IMG/VR virus record: IMGVR_UViG_3300010885_022602
Coordinates: 1 to 35,436 of that record
Length of the DNA stretch: 35,436 nucleotides
Reading direction: 5' to 3' (one strand)
Source: a virus
The first letter of the stretch is position 1; each line of letters starts with the position of its first letter. Positions 25,286-32,541 of this stretch are shown here, piece by piece. The notes under the pieces are model-generated. The model was not told the DNA's origin, made no database searches, and saw only the letters and a list, made by a program, of their open reading frames with translations. The position numbers were made by a program, and so were the translations under genes.

Positions 25286-26339
25286 AGTATTCTCCAACAG
25301 TATCGACGTCATCATCATCTGGACCAAACCCAAGCCAACTCACACTGGGTGGGTTGCCGTTGAGGACAGAAGCGGTTTCTATCTTGTTGATAATGCTTCG
25401 CAGTTCCTCGGTCCCATAAGTGTAGTTGGCGAAATTCAGAAATACTCGGGTATCCCAGTATCCACCACAATGGAAAGCTGCCTCTTGTGCCTGCTGCTGA
25501 CTGAATGTGAAGATTCTGCGCTTAAGTTTAGTGACCGTTGTGAATTCTGGCTCGACCCCGAGATCTTCGAAGCTGATTTCCTCTTGGTCGGGGTAACAGG
25601 GTCCACTGCTGCCGGTACGGTTGTTGACCCGGATCGGAAAGCATCGCATGGAACCGATAACCTTGATGTAGCTCGCCCACCGGTAAGGCAACGCACAGTC
25701 AGCCGCAATCTGCCAAGGAGTAACGTCGCGAGATGTGGTGTACGGGTATTGGCCGTGATACATCGAGAGACTAAAGCCTTGAGCACCTTCTATCAACACA
25801 TTTTCAGCCCGTCGAAGAGCTTCGCGGTATTTCTCCGGAGTGGTCACGCACCATTCTAGTTCAGTCCCGGCCCAACGGATCGCGGCGATGTTCGGGTTAG
25901 TCGGGTCGCGCTTAATACGCTCGATAGCTGCAGCACCGACTCCGTGAACGGTCGACCCGATCTTGGCCATACCCCATTCAACTTCCTGATCTGTGTGGTA
26001 CTCTTCAATCACGGCGGCGTGAGGGTGAATCAGGATCTGCTTGCCTTGGAGAAGATGGCTGTACTTATGAATTTCACCTAACAGGGTCGGCCCATGAATC
26101 AGGGATCCGGGTCCGATCAGTATTTGCTTCACGGTTGGGGAAGACAACGCACCTGTGGGAATTTGCTGCGTCATCAAATGGATTCCACGAGACTTGTCGA
26201 TGTAAGTGTGTCCGGCATTGACTGCAAAAGAGCAGATCGACGTGTCGTAATTACCACGCTTGGCTAGATATCCAGCGATCAAGCCTTTGCCAGTGGACCC
26301 GTACTGAAAATCCATCACCATGTCAACATTATGTGTCAT
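25266..26339 (-). CDS. purZ: PurZ, N6-succino-2-amino-2'-deoxyadenylate synthase
   Basis: A 357-residue member of the adenylosuccinate synthetase family. The P-loop-like motif of PurA (QWGDEGKGK) is here QYGSTGKGL: the catalytic Asp is replaced by Ser at residue 15, the change reported for phage PurZ, which uses dGMP plus Asp. NAGHT (41-45) keeps the catalytic His. The IHLMTQQIPTGAL and GVGAAAIERIKR segments correspond to PurA HLIPSG and ARKIGTTGRG regions. Length is shorter than bacterial PurA (about 430), as in phage PurZ. The product is turned into dZMP by host PurB. The start overlaps the HNH gene stop by four bases (ATGA). Confidence 0.93.
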   Translation of the reverse strand: MTHNVDMVMDFQYGSTGKGLIAGYLAKRGNYDTSICSFAVNAGHTYIDKSRGIHLMTQQIPTGALSSPTVKQILIGPGSLIHGPTLLGEIHKYSHLLQGKQILIHPHAAVIEEYHTDQEVEWGMAKIGSTVHGVGAAAIERIKRDPTNPNIAAIRWAGTELEWCVTTPEKYREALRRAENVLIEGAQGFSLSMYHGQYPYTTSRDVTPWQIAADCALPYRWASYIKVIGSMRCFPIRVNNRTGSSGPCYPDQEEISFEDLGVEPEFTTVTKLKRRIFTFSQQQAQEAAFHCGGYWDTRVFLNFANYTYGTEELRSIINKIETASVLNGNPPSVSWLGFGPDDDDVDTVGEYYETIGV

Positions 26340-26728
26340 TGTTTGACCTTAAAAAAGTTACCCTTGCTATAATTAACATTGCCGGGTAACAATTGTAAGT
26401 TGTTTTCCACATGCAATCCTGAAACTAATTGACCCCGCAAAGGAATAATATGATCAACTGTCATCCCAGTTCTTTCGGCTTCTTGATAAATAGCCTTAAT
26501 CTTTTCATGGTCTGCCCAAGAGGGGACCCTTTGTATTTTCGCGAGTTGATACTTCCTCGTCTTGGCCAACACAGTGGCTGAATTATTGCGGTTCGATCTG
26601 TTAATAATCTCTCGCACCTTCTCAGGGTTCGCGGCTCTCCACTCGTTGATTTTCGCAAGTCTGCGCTCTCAATTCGCATGATAATAAGCAGCATTATAAG
26701 CTTTCGTCTCTTCTGCTGATAATCTCAT
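26336..26728 (-). pseudogene. HNH endonuclease gene with in-frame TGA at codon 20
   Basis: The reading frame from ATG 26728 (overlapping the dpoZ stop as ATGA) to stop 26336 (overlapping purZ start as ATGA) is 131 codons, interrupted only by TGA at 26669-26671. Downstream it contains LAKINEWRAANPEK and the HNH core VDHIIPLRGQLVSGLHVENNLQLLP. The basic N-terminal motif is typical of phage homing endonucleases. A one-base change (CGA to TGA) would explain the stop. A shorter frame from ATG 26617 keeps the HNH core (93 residues) and could still make a protein. The DNA is more A/T-rich than its neighbours, consistent with insertion. Confidence 0.8.
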
Positions 26729-28545
26729 TTCGATGCCTCATACCAGTTATGACCAAAATCCCCACTTGCAGTGATCGGAACCCGCATCTTCACCACCGAA
26801 TTCTCATTATTGAAATTTGTATAGCGTTTGATGATCAGGGATTTGACCTCATCATCTTGTTTCATACTCACCCCGATTTCGTCGTGGCACGACATCAGAA
26901 GCCTCGCCGGGAGTTGTTGGGAGCGGATCAAAGCATCGACTTCGACCAGCCCGATTTTATGTAAGTCGGCAGCGTAAGATTGGTAGAGCAGTCCAGCTGC
27001 TTTGTGGGCACCTGTCGGGAATCTCAGACGGCGACCCACGGCTGTCCGGACATGTCCGGTTTCCTTAGCCACGGCTTCCGCTTTCTTCATGAATTCCTTG
27101 ACTCCGGGAAGCTTTTTATGGTAGAGGTTAAATATGTCGGTGGCTGACTGTCCTGCCACGTATTGCATCTTGCCTCGAGCCTCTTTGATCTCGTAAGGCA
27201 TCCCCATCATGAACGCCAGCTTCCCGACTCCTGCTCCGAATGCGAGTCCGAGATTGATCTGCTTTGTGTTCGGCGCACCCGCATATGTTGCATTTCGGGG
27301 GATTCCGGTCATGTCAGATACGATCTGGTGGTAATCCAAGCTCGGATCTAATGCATAAGCGTCGATCACGCTCTGGTCGTTGATCAGATGTGCCGCGCAA
27401 CGGAAGTCTACTTGCGAATAATCAGCACAAAACCATTCGTCTTCTGCATCAGGGAGGAACATGGCCCGGAGGATTGCAGCGTTGACTTTATCGCGCTTTG
27501 TGATCTGCTGTAACGCCGGGTCCGTAGACGATAAACGTCCGGTGACAGTCCCTGCATCTGCATCATTACGTGTTTGATTGAATTGGGTATGTACGTATCC
27601 GTCCCCATCAGCACTTCCGATAACATGGCCACGGATAAAGGTGTCTCGTAACTTGATCGTCTTACGAAGAGCCAATATTTTCTCAGCCAGAGGATGCTTG
27701 ATGGTTCGCATGACGTTCTGGTCAAGTGATGGACCCTTCCCACCTTTGGTCGGCCCGACGAGCGTACCGTCGAGTAGACGCCATTGAAATTTGCTGATCG
27801 GTTCCGGCTTGAAGAATTCGCGGACTTGGGGAGACGAGTTGACATTAAATTTCCCTCCTGTGATTGCGTTGATTTCAGCTTGAAGAATTCCCTCTTGGTC
27901 GTCCAATCGGGGGATGGCAGCATGTGCCGCTTCGAGATTAACCCGGATGCCAGTCCAAGACATGTCAGCCAGCACAGGCATAACGTCTTGTTCAAGCTGC
28001 AGTACTCGGTGCAGGTCTTGCTTGGAGATTTCGGACTGCTGAGCACGGTAGATTAGGAGGGCGTCGGAGGCGTCGGAGGCACCGTACCGGGCCACCATAG
28101 CTGCGGGGACTTCTGAGAGTCGCCGTAGTACCTCCCGACTATCTCGCCACCCCATCGCGGTACGTATCTCCTCGAGTATCATGGTTTTCTGGCTGTCGAT
28201 GCCACGGTACTTCGCAATACTAGCCAGATCGTAGGTAAGGTGATGTTCATTGATGAGGCACTCAGCCACCATCGTGCAGTACCAATTGGTCAGTCGAGGG
28301 TCGGCTCCAAGAACACGAGAACACTGATATTCATACTGAGCGTTCTGAGCGACTACCGTTCGATTTCGAATAGTGTCACGTAACCATGCAACAACGCTTG
28401 GATCATCCCGAATATCCCAGTACCAAGAATCGCTGCCAGTAGCCACGCCGATACCAAACACGCGAAAATCGGGATCCCAATACTTAAGACCAGTAGTCTC
28501 ATAATCGAGCGACATGATTTCATTTTTTGGTATCTCGGGAAACAT
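26725..28545 (-). CDS. dpoZ: A-family DNA polymerase with 3'-5' exonuclease, DpoZ-like
   Basis: A 606-residue PolI-type replicase. Exonuclease motifs: ExoI LDYETTG (D14, E16), ExoII-like QNAQYEYQ (Glu where Asp is usual) and ExoIII YGASDASD. Polymerase motif A is DYSQVDFR (D for the usual E), motif B NTKQINLGLAFGAG, and motif C SCHDEIG with HDE. DpoZ polymerases favour dZTP over dATP through their exonuclease. The frame is open to 28596, but that part reads through a terminator hairpin, so the ATG at 28545 is the more likely start; its SD is weak (AGAG). Confidence 0.9.
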   Translation of the reverse strand: MFPEIPKNEIMSLDYETTGLKYWDPDFRVFGIGVATGSDSWYWDIRDDPSVVAWLRDTIRNRTVVAQNAQYEYQCSRVLGADPRLTNWYCTMVAECLINEHHLTYDLASIAKYRGIDSQKTMILEEIRTAMGWRDSREVLRRLSEVPAAMVARYGASDASDALLIYRAQQSEISKQDLHRVLQLEQDVMPVLADMSWTGIRVNLEAAHAAIPRLDDQEGILQAEINAITGGKFNVNSSPQVREFFKPEPISKFQWRLLDGTLVGPTKGGKGPSLDQNVMRTIKHPLAEKILALRKTIKLRDTFIRGHVIGSADGDGYVHTQFNQTRNDADAGTVTGRLSSTDPALQQITKRDKVNAAILRAMFLPDAEDEWFCADYSQVDFRCAAHLINDQSVIDAYALDPSLDYHQIVSDMTGIPRNATYAGAPNTKQINLGLAFGAGVGKLAFMMGMPYEIKEARGKMQYVAGQSATDIFNLYHKKLPGVKEFMKKAEAVAKETGHVRTAVGRRLRFPTGAHKAAGLLYQSYAADLHKIGLVEVDALIRSQQLPARLLMSCHDEIGVSMKQDDEVKSLIIKRYTNFNNENSVVKMRVPITASGDFGHNWYEASK

Positions 28546-28557
28546 ATTATGCTCTAT

Positions 28558-28585
28558 AAAAACCCCCCTGCCCGAAGGCAGAGGG
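28558..28585 (-). terminator. Intrinsic terminator with UUCG loop before dpoZ
   Basis: On the minus strand CCCTCTGCC, loop TTCG, GGCAGGGGG and GTTTTT form a nine-pair stem (one G-T pair) followed by a T run. It lies between the SSB-like gene and dpoZ, so the Z cassette is at least partly separated in transcription from the upstream early genes. No clear promoter for dpoZ is seen in the 18 bases that remain before its start; readthrough or phage-specific control is likely. Confidence 0.75.
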
Positions 28586-28635
28586 AAAAACCCCATGTGG
28601 CAACTGCAAAGGAGCCATGGGGAAGGGAGACTCAG

Positions 28636-29397
28636 TTAAATGCCGCCGCGATCAGCGGAGGTAGCTGCGTCCTTCTCGGGGACAGCGCTCGCGTGATCCG
28701 CCGTGATCTCACCGGAACGGAATGCGGTGTAAAGCCGTTCAGCCTCTTCGTAGACTGCTTTCGGTGGGAACCCGGCAGGCTGTACGACGAAGTTCTTGAA
28801 CTTCTGGCCTTTCTTGTTCTCGTCAGTGAAAGAGGACAGCTTGTAAACGCGACCAAATCGGTCACCACCAGCGATCTGGATCATCGCATTCCACTTGCGC
28901 GAGACTTTAGATTTAGTCTTGGCCATGGAAATGACGATTTGCTCTTTCTCGCCCTCAGGAGTGATCCGCAAGCCGTAATGCACTGGCGTGTCCACGATCT
29001 CCAAATGCTCGGGGTTTTCCCCGTTCCGGACTTCCGTAGCTTTGCGCTCCTCTGCTTGCTCCAACGTGGGAAACGATCCGAAGAAGCCACCACCTTGATC
29101 CTGATCCTTCCAGATCAGATACTCTAAGCGAAAGTACACCGGGACGAAATAGGCATGGTCGCCTATAATCTCCTGCGTCACTGAATTAAACAGCAGGCCA
29201 TCACGGGCATCCTGATTCAGTTCTTTGATAGGAGAAAGAGCCTGGACGATCTCCAAGCGGGGCAGCACCATGTCGGAGGATTTGACCTCTTCCGATCCAC
29301 GGGCTGCGCCCTGCTTGATGTAGTCAGGTGCCGTAGTCACAGCAAACGGATCTGCGGGAACGATTGCGACTTCAGTTTTCTTAGGGTTAGTAGCCAT
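28636..29397 (-). CDS. Conserved phage protein, possible ssDNA-binding protein
   Basis: A 253-residue protein. Residues about 45-200 contain a beta-rich core with VLPRLEIVQALSP, FVPVYFRLEYLIWKD, YGLRIT and VRK.WNAMIQ segments, and a final Gly/Lys-rich FKNFVVQPAGFPPKAVYEEA. The layout resembles proteins of phage replication regions proposed to bind single-stranded DNA; I cannot confirm the OB fold or name. The last 25 residues are disordered. GGAG lies 11 bases before the ATG. A terminator follows it. Confidence 0.75.
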   Translation of the reverse strand: MATNPKKTEVAIVPADPFAVTTAPDYIKQGAARGSEEVKSSDMVLPRLEIVQALSPIKELNQDARDGLLFNSVTQEIIGDHAYFVPVYFRLEYLIWKDQDQGGGFFGSFPTLEQAEERKATEVRNGENPEHLEIVDTPVHYGLRITPEGEKEQIVISMAKTKSKVSRKWNAMIQIAGGDRFGRVYKLSSFTDENKKGQKFKNFVVQPAGFPPKAVYEEAERLYTAFRSGEITADHASAVPEKDAATSADRGGI

Positions 29398-29472
29398 GAT
29401 TTCAATTACTCCAAACGCTGCTTACAAAAGCCGAGCCGCTGCGCGTTATACAGGATGGCCCGGAGGGGGAAC

Positions 29473-29571
29473 TCATTTCTTCTTGGTCAGCGATTTCTTG
29501 GTCTTCCTGTGACCTTGCTTATGGTAACGACCCGGACCTTTTTTGGTGGCAGATGGATTTTTGAAAGACAT
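29473..29571 (-). CDS. Small highly basic protein (32 residues)
   Basis: A short frame rich in Lys, Arg and His with the middle KKGPGRYHKQGHRK. The ATG comes one base after the stop of the preceding gene, so translation by reinitiation is plausible; no own SD is seen. Such short basic proteins occur in phage replication regions. Function unknown; nucleic-acid binding is possible. Confidence 0.55.
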   Translation of the reverse strand: MSFKNPSATKKGPGRYHKQGHRKTKKSLTKKK

Positions 29572-29572
29572 T

Positions 29573-29977
29573 TTAGGCTTTGACGATTGATGCACGGATA
29601 AAAGGAGTGACGTTCAGGCAGTCGGGGATATCGGTACCCTGTTCGATCAGACGGCGGACCAATGCTTTCATGCTGCTGGCGTTGTACGTCTCGCTGATCA
29701 TTCCGTCCATTTCCATGTCGCGAAGCCATTGCATTGCCGCATCCTTTTTACCGGCCTTCGTCGAGCAATAAAGGTCACCAGCCAGTTGTACGCGTCCGAT
29801 CCCCGGAAACGTCGCATTCTTCACCTCGATCTGATCCATCATTTCAGGGATCTTCTTGAGGCGCAGGTCGTCGATGTCGATATTCACCGTCTTGAGGGAC
29901 TCCTCAAGCGTCTCCTTGTCGGTCTGCAAGCTCTGCATTTTAGCGCAGAGTTCGCGCAGGGTATTCAGGTCAGCCAT
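29573..29977 (-). CDS. Small protein with N-terminal coiled coil, unknown function
   Basis: A 134-residue protein. Residues 1-40 (LNTLRELCAKMQSLQTDKETLEESLKTV) form a likely coiled coil; the rest has GIGRVQLAGDLYCST and WLRDMEMDGMISETYNASSMKALVRRLIEQG. I have seen similar proteins in replication regions of podophages without assigned function. AGGA lies upstream of the ATG (ATAGGAAAATAGTATT). It is placed between the 127-residue unknown and the small basic protein, in a tightly packed operon. Confidence 0.8.
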   Translation of the reverse strand: MADLNTLRELCAKMQSLQTDKETLEESLKTVNIDIDDLRLKKIPEMMDQIEVKNATFPGIGRVQLAGDLYCSTKAGKKDAAMQWLRDMEMDGMISETYNASSMKALVRRLIEQGTDIPDCLNVTPFIRASIVKA

Positions 29978-29981
29978 AATA

Positions 29982-30365
29982 CTATTTTCCTATTGATTCG
30001 AGAGTGATTGTAGAGGTATCCGGGAGACTGTTATCCAAGACGCGATACCGGTTCTCTTCGCGTCTCCAGACGAGGTAACGAGGAGCCTTGCCAGCCAATC
30101 CGAGCTGATGTCCGACTGCGAAAATGGCGGTAGGTGATCCCGTCGTGATGATGAAATCCGTCAGCGGGTCGTATTCACGAACAAAAGCTGCCACGTCCAG
30201 ATCCCAATTCATCTGGACAGATGAGCGGGGGTAAAGTGGCATATCTTGATGGGTGATGAATTCGATCTCGCCGTAAGCCATAGCCGGACTGTAATCCATC
30301 GCTTCGCTGCCGGTGCTGCTGCGCACCGACTGCTCTTTAATAATCCAAACAGTTGGACGTTTCAT
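29982..30365 (-). CDS. Conserved podophage protein, unknown function
   Basis: A 127-residue protein beginning MKRPTVWIIKEQSVRSSTG, with MDYSPAMAYGEIEF and, near the C-terminus, LVWRREENRYRVLD. The pattern of beta strands and helices with FIITTGSPTAIFAVG suggests a Rossmann-like or small alpha/beta fold. I recognise the family only as an uncharacterised phage protein. ATAGGA precedes the ATG, and a TGGTATACT extended -10 lies about 48 bases upstream, so it may head its own transcript. Confidence 0.8.
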   Translation of the reverse strand: MKRPTVWIIKEQSVRSSTGSEAMDYSPAMAYGEIEFITHQDMPLYPRSSVQMNWDLDVAAFVREYDPLTDFIITTGSPTAIFAVGHQLGLAGKAPRYLVWRREENRYRVLDNSLPDTSTITLESIGK

Positions 30366-30412
30366 ATTGATTCCTATTTAACTATCCGGATCTCTCTCGA
30401 CCCGGTACTCCG

Positions 30413-30421
30413 AGTATACCA
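30413..30421 (-). promoter_or_regulatory. Extended -10 promoter candidate TGGTATACT
   Basis: On the minus strand TGGTATACT (30421 down to 30413) is an extended -10 like the one of the terS promoter (TGGTACACT). No good -35 was found at 16-18 bases. It sits in the gap between the SNF2 helicase stop and the next gene. A transcript would begin near 30406, about 40 bases before the ATG at 30365. Confidence 0.35.
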
Positions 30422-30445
30422 CGGGCGACGGGTGCCGTCTATGTC

Positions 30446-32191
30446 CTACCCAGTGAGTTCCATGCTTTCGAGTGGCGCTCCGTTTTTGAGCCGGTGCATG
30501 ATATATTCCTCCACGCTCATCTTCTCCGCGTTAGCGGCGATAATATGTTCGTCGATCGTCTTCTCCATCACCAAATCGGAAATGGTAACGGATCGGTGTT
30601 GACCTATTCGGTGGGCACGGTCTTCACTTTGTGCGCGATCAATATAAGCATTGGTCCCTGAATAGTACACCAAGATGTCGTCCATTCCGGAGACAAGAGT
30701 AAGTCCAAGTCCTGCTGTAGCTGGATTACCCACAAAGAATTTAAGGGTCGGGTCGTTGCAATAGCGATCCTCGATTCTAGACCTTTCTTCTTTCTCAGTA
30801 GCACCATAGTACAGAGCCGTCTTATCTGATCCGTACTTTTCCCGTAACCTCGTGGCGATATATTCAAGCTCGTGTATGAATGTGCTCCAAATGATAAACT
30901 TCGATCCGTCATAGTGATCCTCGATCATTTCGAACAGCAAGTCCATCTTCGGGTTCTCCTTGAGCGGTTCAAGGGTCACTTTCCCGGACAGGGGGTCCTG
31001 CCGTGGAATCCAGCCTCCGACCACTTGTCGCCAGCGAAGTACCCGTTCCAGTACGTTATCGACCTTGATTAGTGGGGCGTTCGGGTCGAGGGAGTTACCG
31101 GACTTGATCAGGCGCAATAACATCTTCTGCTCGGGGGTCGCGGCACAATACCGGGTCTTCGGCATTTTCGGTGGTAGATTCAATACGTCTTTACCGACTT
31201 CGACAGTGTAAGGCTCAATCAGCTTCATCAGTTCTTCAATATTCCGTACTCCGACGATCTGCTTGTTTTCGTAGCCACCCATTGCTAAATATCGTGTCTT
31301 GAAGCTCCAATAATCTCCGCTACCTATAATATTGGGGTCGAGGAATTCGTACTGGCTCCATAGGTCTTGAATACCGAGCGCAATGGGTGTGCCGTTGAGT
31401 ATAATTCGATACTTGGCAGCATCGCGAAATTCAATCGTGCGCTCAGTGCGCTTGGCCGCAGGGTTTTTGATCCGGCTGCTTTCGTCCATAACGACCATGA
31501 CGTTTCGACGGGGGAAGAAACCACACACGCTATCATATAACGCGGATGACACGCCAAGACCTTCCACTGATACGGCAAGTATCTGTAAGGTGCCAGATTT
31601 GTGGTCGGCATAAAATTCCTTCAGCCATGTGGCTTTCGTCTCATGTATCTTAAAGTCATATTCCACAGTCGCGTATTTAGCCAGTTCTTTACGCCACGTA
31701 GAACGAAGTGTTGACGGGCATACGATGACGACTGAATCAATGAGGCCAGCTTTAAACCGAGCGCAAGCAAGATGTATCGCAGCAAATGTTTTGCCAGTAC
31801 CCATCTTAGCAAACCACGCGACAGCCGGGAGATTCCAAGCTTTGTCAAGCATCTTACGTTGATGCTCCATCGGCTCGTACGCTTTCTCAGATTTCTTGAA
31901 GTCATAGAGGTGATAGGGGAAGGGTTGATACTTCGGCCCGGACATGAGCGACTCGTAATTCTTGATCGCAGATACAGCTGATTCCGTGAAGTGGTAAAGG
32001 TAGAGGTGCTTTGTATCATGCAAGTGCATAATATTCGTCCTCACCAGCGGCATGCGCCATGTCTTGCTCTTCGGGTCGAATCGACGAGAAGGGAAATTCC
32101 GAGCGGCGTCGGCGAGGAAGAATGGGTACGCCATCTTCAGGCGTCGCGTTTTCGCGTCGAAGTCCACGTGAACGGTATTTGAGAGAGTCAT
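30446..32191 (-). CDS. SNF2-type DEAD/H helicase
   Basis: A 581-residue superfamily 2 ATPase. Visible motifs are the PMEHQ Q-motif-like site near 107, Walker A KMGTGKT at 129-135, motif Ia VIVCPSTL, Walker B DESS at 236-239, motif III NGTPI near 266, and motif VI RAHRIGQ at 525-531 preceded by IDRAQSED. Phage proteins of this kind probably serve as replication or recombination helicases or DNA translocases. The ATG at 32191 overlaps the stop of the upstream Cys-rich gene (ATGA), and the zinc-ribbon frame also ends 12 bases earlier, so it is likely translated by coupling. Confidence 0.93.
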   Translation of the reverse strand: MTLSNTVHVDFDAKTRRLKMAYPFFLADAARNFPSRRFDPKSKTWRMPLVRTNIMHLHDTKHLYLYHFTESAVSAIKNYESLMSGPKYQPFPYHLYDFKKSEKAYEPMEHQRKMLDKAWNLPAVAWFAKMGTGKTFAAIHLACARFKAGLIDSVVIVCPSTLRSTWRKELAKYATVEYDFKIHETKATWLKEFYADHKSGTLQILAVSVEGLGVSSALYDSVCGFFPRRNVMVVMDESSRIKNPAAKRTERTIEFRDAAKYRIILNGTPIALGIQDLWSQYEFLDPNIIGSGDYWSFKTRYLAMGGYENKQIVGVRNIEELMKLIEPYTVEVGKDVLNLPPKMPKTRYCAATPEQKMLLRLIKSGNSLDPNAPLIKVDNVLERVLRWRQVVGGWIPRQDPLSGKVTLEPLKENPKMDLLFEMIEDHYDGSKFIIWSTFIHELEYIATRLREKYGSDKTALYYGATEKEERSRIEDRYCNDPTLKFFVGNPATAGLGLTLVSGMDDILVYYSGTNAYIDRAQSEDRAHRIGQHRSVTISDLVMEKTIDEHIIAANAEKMSVEEYIMHRLKNGAPLESMELTG

Positions 32192-32541
32192 TTTCGCGTC
32201 TTCTTATTCGTCTGGTTCAATATGATCATCGTCATCGCGCTCATTGCGCTCGGTACCAGATCCACCACAACTCCAGCAGCGAGTGCCTTCATATCGGCCT
32301 TCACCGGAACCGGAACAATTGATGCAATATTGCGGGTCTTCTTCTTCGGGGGTTGGCATTTGATATCCTTTATCCTTGGGTGGTCGGCACAGCAGAAATG
32401 ACGTCCACCAAACATGACTCGGACGGACCCACCTTGAATGGGCCGATGGGTTCCACAGAGGGCGCAGTATTTAATGATACCAAGACCCTTGTACTCGTTG
32501 TTACCTTCATAGTAGGTCGAACTTTTGTGGCGTAGGCTCAT
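32188..32541 (-). CDS. Small Cys-rich (zinc-finger-like) protein
   Basis: A 117-residue frame. Its N-terminal 60 residues have a metal-site look: YCALCGTHRP followed by RHFCCADHPRIKDIKC. The C-terminal half (from about residue 65) is Val/Ala/Met-rich and different in character, and is the out-of-frame reading of the zinc-ribbon gene at 32204-32359. Both ends are linked to neighbours by ATGA overlaps, which favours the full length. It may bind nucleic acid or protein through zinc. A frameshift that lengthened an originally shorter gene is the alternative. Confidence 0.65.
   Translation of the reverse strand: MSLRHKSSTYYEGNNEYKGLGIIKYCALCGTHRPIQGGSVRVMFGGRHFCCADHPRIKDIKCQPPKKKTRNIASIVPVPVKADMKALAAGVVVDLVPSAMSAMTMIILNQTNKKTRK
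32204..32359 (-). CDS. DnaJ-type zinc-ribbon protein nested out of frame
   Basis: A 51-residue frame inside the 3' half of the Cys-rich gene but in another frame. It reads CINCSGSGEG then CWSCGGSG, the CxxCxGxG repeat of DnaJ-like zinc ribbons, between an acidic start (MPTPEEEDPQ) and an acidic tail. The quality of the double motif makes a chance reading unlikely. SD is weak: GGATATCAA before the ATG. Small DnaJ-like zinc proteins are frequent in phages and may bind RNA or proteins. Confidence 0.7.
   Translation of the reverse strand: MPTPEEEDPQYCINCSGSGEGRYEGTRCWSCGGSGTERNERDDDDHIEPDE

Noticed and set aside
26669-26671. TGA read as an amino acid by a variant genetic code
   Set aside because: Many genes in this window end in TGA (for example terS, portal, dpoZ, purZ, mazZ), so a general reassignment is not supported.
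26461-26694. 77-codon minus-strand frame in the HNH region
   Set aside because: It reads the HNH gene in another frame and has no motif; the HNH frame explains the DNA.
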